Assembly (NCBI GenBank): GCA_017829005.1
Contig: JAGAJF010000130.1
Coordinates: forward strand, 1 to 57,489
Direction: 5' to 3'
Source of the DNA: Oscillospiraceae bacterium
Lineage (GTDB): Bacteria; Bacillota; Clostridia; Oscillospirales; Ruminococcaceae
DNA: 57,489 nucleotides
The translations under genes and the position numbers were made by a program. Within the stretch, counting starts at the first letter, position 1. Each line of letters starts with the position of its first letter. Below the pieces are notes generated by a model. That model worked only from the letters and a program-made list of their open reading frames with translations, was not told the origin of the DNA and searched no databases. This document shows, piece after piece, positions 8,029-15,345 of this stretch.

Positions 8029-8595
8029 TCATTTATCCGTATTGATATAGCTCTTATAACCGTTAAGATAAATTGCTCCCGAAATAACGGTGAGGGCGGC
8101 AGATATCCAGATAAGAGCCTGTTCAACAGCCGTTACCCACATTTCATAGGAAGAGCTGTCCTTGCCGAAGATAACGGCGAAGAGGAGTATCACAACTATT
8201 GCCACCATTGTAAATGCGGTCTTGAGCTTGCCCCATATGCCTGCTGCTACCACAACTCCCTCGCCTGCGGTCACAAGTCTCAGCCCCGAGACCATAAATT
8301 CTCTTGCAATGATTATGATAACGGGAACAGCTCCCGCAAGTCCCATATCCACAAAGCAGACAAGGGCAGATATTACAAGCACCTTATCCGCAAGGGGGTC
8401 AAGGAATTTTCCGAAATTCGTTACGAGATTTCTGCTTCTTGCGATATGTCCGTCAAGGGCATCGGTTATGGAAGCAAGGGCAAAAACTACAAGCGCCCAG
8501 AGACTGCTCATCGGCACTATATCCGTAAGCAGGAAGAATATGAAAAAGGGCACCAGCACCACTCTTGCAACGGTAAGCTTATTCGGCAGGTTCAT
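8029..8595 (-). CDS. pgsA: CDP-diacylglycerol-glycerol-3-phosphate 3-phosphatidyltransferase
   Basis: Makes phosphatidylglycerol phosphate, the precursor of phosphatidylglycerol and cardiolipin, in the membrane. The 188-residue protein carries the CDP-alcohol phosphatidyltransferase signature DALDGHIARSRNL...GKFLDPLADK (D-x2-DG-x2-AR-x8-G-x3-D-x3-D) and several hydrophobic helices, of the usual length for PgsA. The start at 8595 is chosen because GGAG lies 9 nt upstream; the ATG 9 nt earlier would abut that site. It overlaps the end of rimO by 17 nt, so the two are translationally coupled. Confidence 0.93.
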   Translation of the reverse strand: MNLPNKLTVARVVLVPFFIFFLLTDIVPMSSLWALVVFALASITDALDGHIARSRNLVTNFGKFLDPLADKVLVISALVCFVDMGLAGAVPVIIIIAREFMVSGLRLVTAGEGVVVAAGIWGKLKTAFTMVAIVVILLFAVIFGKDSSSYEMWVTAVEQALIWISAALTVISGAIYLNGYKSYINTDK

Positions 8596-9922
8596 CTTCA
8601 ACATCTCCTATCAGGTCGTAGTCCATTATATCGTTTATATGCACGTTTACGAAAATGCCGGGTACAAGACGGCGCTTTTGGGAGTTGAAGAATATCTTGC
8701 CGTCAATTTCGGGTGCGTCTGCCGCACTTCTGCCGAAATAGCATTCGCCGTAGCGGTCATAGCCCTCCACAACTACCTCGATGGTCTTGTCACGAAGCTG
8801 CTGGTTTTTCTCGGTCATAATTACCATCTGCTGCTCCATAATGATATCCGAGCGGCGTTCCTTTGTCTCTTCATCAAGCTGTCCGTCCATAAGAGCTGCC
8901 TTTGTGCCCTCCTCGGCGGAATAGGGGAAACAGCCTAAGCGGTCAAATTCCATATCCTTCACAAAGTGGGCAAGGCGGTCAAACTGCTCCTCGGTCTCAC
9001 CGGGGAAGCCTGTTATAAGGGTAGTTCTGAGAATTATGCCCGGTATACGCTCTCTCAGCTTTGCAATAAGCGCTCTCAGAGCTTCCTCGTTTCCGGGACG
9101 GTTCATTTTTGAGAGTATCTCACCGTCACAGTGCTGAATGGGCATATCTATGTATTTGACTATCTTGTCCTCCCTTGCCATTACGTCAATAAGCTCGTCT
9201 GTTATCCTTTCGGGGTAGCAGTAGAGGACGCGTATCCACTTGAGCTGGGGTATCTGACTAAGCCTTGTGAGAAGCTCGGGGAGCATCGGCTTGCCGTAGA
9301 TATCCTCGCCGTAGCGTGTGCTGTCCTGAGCGATGACGATAAGCTCTCTCACGCCGTTCACCGCAAGCTCTGAGGCTTCGGCACAGAGGGCTTCCATGGG
9401 CACGCTGCGCATTTTTCCTCTGATGGAGGGGATAGCGCAGTAGGAGCAGCAGTTTGAACAGCCGTCTGCGATTTTAAGATATGAATAGAATGAAAGGGTG
9501 GTCTGCACTCTGCCGCCTGTAAGTCCGAGATTTAATTTATCATCAAAGCTTGTAAGCTGATTTCCGCCCATTACCTTTTCAACGATATCGCAGATGTGGT
9601 CGTTGGAGCCGATGCCCACAACGGCGTCTGCCTCGGGTATTTCCGAAAGCACCTCGTCCTTGTAGCGCTCCGCAAGGCAGCCTGTGATGATTATCTTCTT
9701 TATCCTGCCCTCTTTTTTGAGGGTTGCAAACTCGAGAATTGTTTCTATTGCCTCCTGCTTTGCGGACTCGATAAATCCGCAGGTGTTGATTATCGCCACA
9801 TCCGCAAGGGCTGCATCTCCAACCAGCTGATAGCCCTTTTCACTGAGCTTATATAACATTCTCTCTGCGTCTACCTGATTTTTGGAGCAGCCCAGAGAGA
9901 CCATTCCTACTCTTATTGACAT
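8579..9922 (-). CDS. rimO: Ribosomal protein S12 methylthiotransferase
   Basis: A radical-SAM enzyme that adds a methylthio group to an aspartate of ribosomal protein S12. The 447-residue protein has the N-terminal UPF0004 domain (VGMVSLGCSKNQVDAE with its cluster cysteine; NTCGFIESAKQEAI). The radical-SAM core has CSNCCSYC (CxxxCxxC for the 4Fe-4S cluster) and PIQHCDG. It ends in a C-terminal TRAM domain that presents S12. SLGCSKNxVDxE distinguishes RimO from MiaB. It starts at 9922 with AAAGGA 9 nt upstream and forms an operon with pgsA. Confidence 0.95.
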   Translation of the reverse strand: MSIRVGMVSLGCSKNQVDAERMLYKLSEKGYQLVGDAALADVAIINTCGFIESAKQEAIETILEFATLKKEGRIKKIIITGCLAERYKDEVLSEIPEADAVVGIGSNDHICDIVEKVMGGNQLTSFDDKLNLGLTGGRVQTTLSFYSYLKIADGCSNCCSYCAIPSIRGKMRSVPMEALCAEASELAVNGVRELIVIAQDSTRYGEDIYGKPMLPELLTRLSQIPQLKWIRVLYCYPERITDELIDVMAREDKIVKYIDMPIQHCDGEILSKMNRPGNEEALRALIAKLRERIPGIILRTTLITGFPGETEEQFDRLAHFVKDMEFDRLGCFPYSAEEGTKAALMDGQLDEETKERRSDIIMEQQMVIMTEKNQQLRDKTIEVVVEGYDRYGECYFGRSAADAPEIDGKIFFNSQKRRLVPGIFVNVHINDIMDYDLIGDVEDEPAE

Positions 9923-9963
9923 TTATATCATTCCTTTTCTGTGATATGGTCGCATACATTTTT

Positions 9964-9992
9964 ATTATACTACAAGCCTTATTCATTTGCAA
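9964..9992 (-). promoter_or_regulatory. Sigma-A promoter for rimO-pgsA
   Basis: Minus strand TTGCAA (9987-9992), 17-nt spacer, TATAAT (9964-9969). It is about 40 nt upstream of the rimO start. Confidence 0.7.
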
Positions 9993-10056
9993 GGGCAAAA
10001 CGAAAAATTTCAGCAAATTTTCACTCTTCAAATGTCCATTTTCCGAAAACTCCTGC

Positions 10057-10085
10057 TTGCTTTAGGCGCAATAATGTGATATAAT
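10057..10085 (+). promoter_or_regulatory. Sigma-A promoter for the mtaD-led operon
   Basis: TTGCTT (10057-10062), 17-nt spacer, TATAAT (10080-10085). It is the only clear promoter seen before the long plus-strand run that begins at 10120. Confidence 0.6.
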
Positions 10086-10119
10086 AATAATGATTATCCA
10101 CACCGAAAGGAAGCTTGCT

Positions 10120-11388
10120 ATGAATATCCTTGTGAAAAATATAAAAATGCTTATGGGCGGAGAAATTGCAGAGGGAGATATCTGCATTTCGGGCGGTACC
10201 ATTGCCGCTGCAGGCACACCCCCTAAGGAATTTACCGCCGAAAAGATAATCGACGGCTCGGGAAAGCTCGCTATTCCGGGGCTTATCAACTGCCACGCCC
10301 ATTCATATATGTCACTTTTCCGAAACCTGGCAGATGACCTTACCTTTGAGGACTGGCTTTTCGGCAGCATTATGCCCCGTGAGGACGCACTCAGCCCCAA
10401 TGATGCATACTGGGGAGCTATGCTCTCCTGCGCCGAGATGATAAAGAGCGGGACTGTATGCTTTATGGATATGCATATGTTCCCCAACAAGTGTGCCGAA
10501 GCTGCAAGCACTCTCGGTATGAGGGCTGTTATGACAAGAGGTCTTACGGGGCCCGACAGGACGGAAAAGGACGCGATTCGCCGATTTAACGAGCATATGC
10601 AGGAGAGGGAGCAATGGACAGATGACCCACTTATAAGCTTCAAGCTGGGTCCCCACGCTATTTACACCTGCGGCAGGGATTATCTTGAATTTCTCATTGA
10701 AAAGGCACAGGAAACAAATCAGGAATTTCATATCCACCTTTCCGAAACGGTGAATGAGGTGAAAAGCTGCTACAAGGAGCAGGGCAAATCTCCTGTGGAA
10801 TATCTGAATGGTATGGGATTTTTCGACGTAAAGACCGCTGCCGCTCACTGCGTTCATCTGTCCGAACACGATATGGACATTCTTGCGGAAAAAAACGTCA
10901 GCGTTATCCACAATCCAAAGAGCAATCTAAAGCTTGCAAACGGCATTGCGCCTATCCCGAGGCTGCTTGAAAAGGGCGTTAACGTATGTATGGGAACGGA
11001 CAGTCAGGCTTCAAACAACACTCTCAATATGTTCTCGGAAATGAATTTCGCCGCACTTCTCCACAAGGGCACTACAGGCATACCCACCGTATGCGCCGCA
11101 CGTGAGGTGCTTGACTTTGCAACTGTAAATGCGGCAAAGGCTCTGGGCTTTGAGAAAACCGGTGCCATTGCTGCGGGAAACAAGGCGGACATTTGCATAC
11201 TCGACCTTGACCGACCCCAGTTTTATCCCCGCAATGACCTTGCCGCCGCTCTCGTTTATTCCGCAAACGGCAGCGAGGTGGACACGGTCATCATTAACGG
11301 CGAGATCGTTCTTGAAAAGGGCAGGCTTACCCGATTTGACGAGGAGGAAATTTACGCAAAAGCAAGAGAGGTTGCGGAAAGATTTTAA
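10120..11388 (+). CDS. mtaD: 5'-methylthioadenosine/S-adenosylhomocysteine deaminase
   Basis: A zinc amidohydrolase of the ATZ/TRZ group that deaminates the adenine ring of SAH, methylthioadenosine or 5'-deoxyadenosine to the inosine form. The 422-residue protein shows PGLINCHAHSYMSLFRNLAD (HxH metal ligands and the MtaD-typical stretch), FHIHLSET, AAHCVHLSEHD and MGTDSQASNN (metal-binding Asp), in the family order. The start at 10120 is chosen over 10090 because AAAGGAAG lies just upstream and the protein then begins MNILVKNIKML. With ahcY two genes downstream it suggests a SAH to S-inosylhomocysteine to homocysteine route. Substrate choice within the family cannot be read from sequence alone. 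Confidence 0.85.
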   Translation: MNILVKNIKMLMGGEIAEGDICISGGTIAAAGTPPKEFTAEKIIDGSGKLAIPGLINCHAHSYMSLFRNLADDLTFEDWLFGSIMPREDALSPNDAYWGAMLSCAEMIKSGTVCFMDMHMFPNKCAEAASTLGMRAVMTRGLTGPDRTEKDAIRRFNEHMQEREQWTDDPLISFKLGPHAIYTCGRDYLEFLIEKAQETNQEFHIHLSETVNEVKSCYKEQGKSPVEYLNGMGFFDVKTAAAHCVHLSEHDMDILAEKNVSVIHNPKSNLKLANGIAPIPRLLEKGVNVCMGTDSQASNNTLNMFSEMNFAALLHKGTTGIPTVCAAREVLDFATVNAAKALGFEKTGAIAAGNKADICILDLDRPQFYPRNDLAAALVYSANGSEVDTVIINGEIVLEKGRLTRFDEEEIYAKAREVAERF

Positions 11389-11430
11389 GGTCAGCGACCG
11401 TTTTTATTGCAGAAAGCAGGTGAAAATGAT

Positions 11431-11802
11431 ATGAATTTCATTGACGAAGCATTATCCAAAGGACTTAAAAATGATGATTTTCTGCAAGCAATGGCAGACA
11501 TTTATAATCACCCCGAGGTTCGGGAATGTCTGGACAAATATCCCCAATTCATTCGGGATGTAATTACAATTATTGATTACGATACCGAACTGTCAATGGA
11601 GGGATTGGACTTCCGTGATTACTCAAATGAGATCAATGCGCTGAACAGGGCAGGACTTAAAACGGAAGCAGAGCTGTTGTCAAAAGTATGTGATGATAAT
11701 GATACTTTGAATGATGTTTATGACCATTTGGCAATTAACAATGATTATGATGGTTTTTGGGATACTGTAAGGGCGTATATTGATAACAATATATCCAGAT
11801 AA
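11431..11802 (+). CDS. Small acidic protein, weakly DMP19/DUF4375-like
   Basis: A 123-residue soluble acidic protein, with no signal peptide or cysteine motif. The core FIRDVITIIDYDTELSMEGL followed by INALNRAGLKTEAELLSKV recalls the DMP19/DUF4375 pattern, in which a helix is followed by an NGG-F loop and an AL...AG...A..L segment. The NGG itself is replaced by MEG, so the match is weak. The start at 11431 is preferred over 11407 because AGCAGGTG lies 8 nt before it. It sits between mtaD and ahcY, but nothing ties it to SAH metabolism. DMP19-like proteins often occur as orphan immunity-like genes. Function unknown. Confidence 0.6.
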   Translation: MNFIDEALSKGLKNDDFLQAMADIYNHPEVRECLDKYPQFIRDVITIIDYDTELSMEGLDFRDYSNEINALNRAGLKTEAELLSKVCDDNDTLNDVYDHLAINNDYDGFWDTVRAYIDNNISR

Positions 11803-11803
11803 A

Positions 11804-11873
11804 CGTTACCGAGCCACAAATTAAAAAATTTATACAAGACCTCTGAGCGAGGTCGCCGCGGGTCGTCACCCGC
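11804..11873 (+). repeat. Structured dispersed element, copy C (ahcY leader)
   Basis: Begins 1 nt after the stop of the preceding gene with CGTTACCGAGCC, the same head as copies A and B. It continues with an AT-rich centre, a GACCTC/GAGGTC hairpin (11838-11854) and a tail hairpin GCGGGT/ACCCGC around CGTC (11858-11873). The tail is followed by the ahcY ribosome binding site. The last 20 nt plus AT recur exactly, inverted, at the right edge of the window. Confidence 0.7.
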
Positions 11874-11892
11874 ATGAAAGGAAAGATAAAAA

Positions 11893-13143
11893 ATGTTAAA
11901 CACAAGTGAGATCAGAAACCCCGAGCTTTGGGAAAGCGGAGCAAGAAAAATTGAGTGGGTAAAGCAGAATATGCCCCTGCTCAGAGGAATCGAGGAGGAA
12001 TTTTCAAAGGAGAAGCCTTTTGCAGGGCTGAAGGTTGCACTGTCCGTTCATCTTGAGGCAAAGACCGCATATCTTTGCAAGGTGCTTGCGGCAGGCGGTG
12101 CGGATATGTATGTCACAGGCTCAAATCCCCTGTCCACTCAGGACGATGTGGCTGCGGCTCTCGTTCATGACGGTTTGAAGGTATTTGCCTGGTACAATGC
12201 AACAGATGAGGAATATCACCGCCACATTGCACGTGTTATCGAGGCAGGCCCCAACATTATCATTGACGACGGCGGCGACCTTGTTCACCTTATCCACACC
12301 GAACACCCCGAGCTTATCCCCAACGTTATCGGCGGCTGCGAGGAGACCACTACGGGCATTATCCGCCTTATTGCAATGAACAGGGCAGGAGAGCTGAAAT
12401 TCCCTATGGTGCTTGTTAACAACGCCGACTGCAAGCACCTTTTCGACAACCGCTACGGTACGGGGCAGTCTGTATGGGACGGCATCAACCGCACTACTAA
12501 CCTTATCGTTGCAGGCAAAAACGTTGTTGTGGCAGGCTATGGCTGGTGCGGCAAGGGCGTTGCTATGAGAGCAAAGGGTCTTGGCGCTTCGGTAATTGTC
12601 ACCGAAGTTGACCCCATAAAGGCAATGGAGGCTGTTATGGACGGCTTCAAGGTAATGAAAATGGAGGAAGCCGCTAAAATAGGCGATTTCTTCGTTACCG
12701 TTACGGGCTGCGACGGCGTTATCACCGAAAAGAGCTTTGTTAATATGAAGGACGGTGCGGTATGCTGCAATGCGGGTCATTTCGACTGCGAGGTTGATGT
12801 GGCATGGCTTCGTGAAAACTGCGTTAAATCGTGGATAGCACGCAACAATATTATGGGCTATGAGCTGAAAAACGGCAGAAGCATATACATCATCGCCGAG
12901 GGCAGGCTTGTAAATCTTGCGGCGGGAGACGGTCACCCTGCGGAAATTATGGATATGTCCTTTGCGGTGCAGGCAATGAGTGCGCTTCATCTTGTTAAGA
13001 ACAAGGGCAAGCTTGACAGTATGATAATTGACGTTCCCCGTGAGGTGGATATGGAAATTGCAAGGAGAAAGCTTGCGGCTTGGAATATTGAAATTGACAA
13101 GCTCACCCCCGAGCAGGAGGCATATCTTAACAAGGGACTTTGA
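11893..13143 (+). CDS. ahcY: Adenosylhomocysteinase, HxExK type (possible S-inosylhomocysteine hydrolase)
   Basis: An NAD-dependent hydrolase that splits S-adenosylhomocysteine, or its deaminated form, to homocysteine and a nucleoside. The 416-residue protein has GSNPLSTQDDVAAAL, GGCEETTTGIIRL, NNADCKHLFDNRYGTGQS (catalytic Asp, Lys, Asp, Asn region) and the NAD-binding VVVAGYGWCGKGVAMRAKG. At residues 53-57 it reads HLEAK, the HxExK form known from archaeal and Thermotoga enzymes, instead of the usual HxTxE that contacts the adenine amino group. It also lacks the C-terminal K...Y tail. With a SAH-type deaminase in the same operon, S-inosylhomocysteine may be the real substrate. Element C forms its leader. 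Confidence 0.92.
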   Translation: MLNTSEIRNPELWESGARKIEWVKQNMPLLRGIEEEFSKEKPFAGLKVALSVHLEAKTAYLCKVLAAGGADMYVTGSNPLSTQDDVAAALVHDGLKVFAWYNATDEEYHRHIARVIEAGPNIIIDDGGDLVHLIHTEHPELIPNVIGGCEETTTGIIRLIAMNRAGELKFPMVLVNNADCKHLFDNRYGTGQSVWDGINRTTNLIVAGKNVVVAGYGWCGKGVAMRAKGLGASVIVTEVDPIKAMEAVMDGFKVMKMEEAAKIGDFFVTVTGCDGVITEKSFVNMKDGAVCCNAGHFDCEVDVAWLRENCVKSWIARNNIMGYELKNGRSIYIIAEGRLVNLAAGDGHPAEIMDMSFAVQAMSALHLVKNKGKLDSMIIDVPREVDMEIARRKLAAWNIEIDKLTPEQEAYLNKGL

Positions 13144-13166
13144 TATTTTTCGGTCGGAGGTCGCTT

Positions 13167-13805
13167 ATGAAAAAGCTTACGGCATTTATGGCGCTTGCCA
13201 CTGTTATGACATCTCTTACTGCCTGCGGCGGAACCGAAGCACCGGCAGAAACTGCGGAACAGACAAAAGAAGAAACTGTCCTTTCCTCCGAAGCACAGAT
13301 CACCCAATCGGCTTCGGAGATGACAATTACATCTGAGGTGATTTCCGAAAAGTCGGAAACGGCACTTCTTTCGGAAGAGCCGACTTCGGTCAGCGAAACA
13401 TCGGAGAATGAGCCGCAGATACGTGTAGAGTGGGCAGACGAAGCTGTGCTTACAGCAGATCACGATGAATATGATATTTTCGAGCCGTCCGAGGAACAGG
13501 CACAGGCAGCATTCACATCGGACACTCCCGTAAAGGGCTTTGTAATACTTGAGCTTACGCTTACGGACTGCAACGATGAAGGAGTTATGACCTTTATCGC
13601 ATATCCTGCTGCATCGCCGGATATCACCCCCGGAAAGCCCCTTGTTATAGGCTTTACCTTTATGGGGGATATTCCCGGGTATGGCTTTCAATATGAGGAC
13701 ACCGACGGGAACATTCGCCGCTTTGCGCTGGAAATAAGCGGCGAGGACGGCTCTCTCCTGATACGGGAGGCAAGCGGGGAATACTATGACTTTGTTCTTG
13801 AATAA
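13167..13805 (+). CDS. Lipoprotein of unknown function
   Basis: A 212-residue lipoprotein with signal peptide MKKLTAFMALATVMTSLTAC, lipidation cysteine at residue 20, followed by about 60 residues rich in Glu, Thr and Ser as a surface linker. The folded part (about residues 90-212) contains EEQAQAAFTSDTPVKGFVILEL and FRRFALEISGEDGSLLIREA-like strands with no recognised catalytic motif. The start at 13167 follows GGAGG, 6 nt upstream. Its signal peptide is almost identical to that of the next gene, pointing to duplication of the 5' end. It is 23 nt downstream of ahcY, apparently in the same operon. Function unknown. Confidence 0.75.
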   Translation: MKKLTAFMALATVMTSLTACGGTEAPAETAEQTKEETVLSSEAQITQSASEMTITSEVISEKSETALLSEEPTSVSETSENEPQIRVEWADEAVLTADHDEYDIFEPSEEQAQAAFTSDTPVKGFVILELTLTDCNDEGVMTFIAYPAASPDITPGKPLVIGFTFMGDIPGYGFQYEDTDGNIRRFALEISGEDGSLLIREASGEYYDFVLE

Positions 13806-13841
13806 ATATATGAGGTATTACTTATTTTCGGAGGTACGGTT

Positions 13842-14084
13842 ATGAAAAAGATTTTTGCATTTATGGCGCTTGCTGCTGTTATGACATCGCTTACTGCCTG
13901 CGGCGGCGGTGAAACCTCCGTGGACAGAGCGGAAAAAGCTCTTGAAAGCGCACAGAATGCCATCGGTGAGGCTGCCGATACAAAGGCTTCACAGCTTGCC
14001 GATGCGGCTGTTGGGAATATAGAGATCTCCGATGGAAACAGGGAAACAGAGCTGCCCGATGTTGATGAACTTATAAATGAATGA
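13842..14084 (+). CDS. Small lipoprotein, twin signal peptide
   Basis: An 80-residue lipoprotein: MKKIFAFMALAAVMTSLTAC with lipidation Cys20, then GGGETS and a short alanine-rich helix (VDRAEKALESAQNAIGEAAD). It ends in an acidic tail. The signal peptide differs from that of the preceding lipoprotein at only three of 22 positions, while the mature parts are unrelated. It has GGAGG upstream. It could be a small outer-surface helix protein; function unknown. Confidence 0.7.
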   Translation: MKKIFAFMALAAVMTSLTACGGGETSVDRAEKALESAQNAIGEAADTKASQLADAAVGNIEISDGNRETELPDVDELINE

Positions 14085-14147
14085 AAATGCTAAGAATACT
14101 GCCGCTGTGCCGCTTAACGCATACTTTTTAACCGAAAGGAAAATCAG

Positions 14148-14987
14148 ATGAACGACACACTGCGTGAATATCTCAGCTACGGCAGCTTTATCCTGCCGCT
14201 GATAAAATGCAAAAAAACTATCACACCCGAGAAGGTTCTGTGGAAGGACAAGAACAGATATTTTCTGTATTTTCCGTCTCCCCGAAAAAAGATCGACACC
14301 CTTGTGATATACATACACGGCGGCGGCTGGAACAGCGGCTCTCCCTCGGATTTTCACTTTATCGGGCAGAAATTCGCCAATGAGGGGTATGACTGCATTA
14401 TGCCGGGCTACCGAAAGGCTCCCAAGGCTCATTTTGAGGAGATATCGGAGGATATTTTCACTGGTTATACAGAGATAAAAAAATTTATTTCGGATAAAGG
14501 TCACGGGTATTCAAAGACCGTTGTTGTAGGCTCATCGGCAGGAGCTCATCTGGGCGCACTGCTTTGCTATGATTCGGAGCGGCAGGAGAAATACGGTATA
14601 TCTGCCGATGAATTTGAGGGGTTTATCAGTCTTGCAGGTCCCTTATGCTTTGACCTGACCCAGACAAGCGCTCTGAACACTCTTGGAGCGAATATGTTTG
14701 GCAGCAGGGACAAATCCGAGTGGAAAAAGGGTGAGCCGGTCTCAAAGCTTAAAAAGGGTCAGAAAACCAAAGCAATGCTCATTCAGAGCAGACACGACGG
14801 TATTATAGGCTTTGAACAGGCTGAGAAATTCAGAGAACGTGCTATGGAGCTTCAAATCCCTGCGGAGCTTTTTGAAGTCACCGAAAAGCAGGATACCCAT
14901 TCGGCATACAGCGCAGGTGTTTTTTTATCCAAGCGGGCAAAATCGCCCACCCTTGATAGGGTGTTTGAATGGCTTGACAATATGTAA
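14148..14987 (+). CDS. Alpha/beta hydrolase (esterase-like)
   Basis: A 279-residue cytoplasmic serine hydrolase with the oxyanion motif YIHGGGWNSGSPSDFHF (HGGGW), the nucleophile elbow VVGSSAGAHLG (GxSxG) and probable acid and His residues in MLIQSRHDGIIGFEQ and EKQDTHSAYSAG. This combination is the BD-FAE/hormone-sensitive-lipase-like esterase group, which acts on short acyl esters. There is an AAAGGA site before the ATG. Its natural substrate is unknown; no sugar-degrading gene is adjacent. Confidence 0.85.
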   Translation: MNDTLREYLSYGSFILPLIKCKKTITPEKVLWKDKNRYFLYFPSPRKKIDTLVIYIHGGGWNSGSPSDFHFIGQKFANEGYDCIMPGYRKAPKAHFEEISEDIFTGYTEIKKFISDKGHGYSKTVVVGSSAGAHLGALLCYDSERQEKYGISADEFEGFISLAGPLCFDLTQTSALNTLGANMFGSRDKSEWKKGEPVSKLKKGQKTKAMLIQSRHDGIIGFEQAEKFRERAMELQIPAELFEVTEKQDTHSAYSAGVFLSKRAKSPTLDRVFEWLDNM

Positions 14988-15024
14988 AAGGAAGTTTTAA
15001 AGGAAAAAACGAAAGGGATATCAA

Positions 15025-15345
15025 ATGTATGATAATATCCGCAAACTGCTTGTCTCCTGCGGGTGGCAGATAACATATGATGAATTTAATATTGATTTTT
15101 CCCTTCCGTTTTTTCGGCAGACGGACAGGTTGAACGAAGATCTGCTTCAGGCTTCGTCAGAGGAATTTATCATTGATATGGGCTGGTATCCCGAGGGTGA
15201 TCCCGCCGGAAAGCTCAGAGCCTTGCTGATAAAAAATCATAACTGGCTCGAACCTGTTTCAGAATTTGAAGATAACAATGCTGCTATGCTTGAAGAGCAT
15301 ATCCGAAAGCTGATAAGCTATGCAGAGAGAGGAAGATCACAATGA
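15025..15345 (+). CDS. Small acidic protein of unknown function
   Basis: A 106-residue soluble protein with no signal or membrane segment. The stretch EEFIIDMGWYPEGDPAGKLRALLIKNHNW is distinctive and recalls small immunity-type proteins that carry an (I/D)-G-W-Y-P core, but I cannot assign a family with confidence. It has an AAAGG site upstream, and its stop overlaps the ATG of rlmD by 4 nt (ATGA), so it is translationally coupled to that gene. No toxin gene is nearby. Confidence 0.6.
   Translation: MYDNIRKLLVSCGWQITYDEFNIDFSLPFFRQTDRLNEDLLQASSEEFIIDMGWYPEGDPAGKLRALLIKNHNWLEPVSEFEDNNAAMLEEHIRKLISYAERGRSQ

Noticed and set aside
11804-11892. Known SAH riboswitch before ahcY
   Set aside because: The conserved core of the proteobacterial SAH riboswitch was not recognised; the leader matches the local dispersed element instead.
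12121-12990. Minus-strand frame opposite ahcY
   Set aside because: Antisense shadow with biased His/Asn/Val composition; ahcY is certain.
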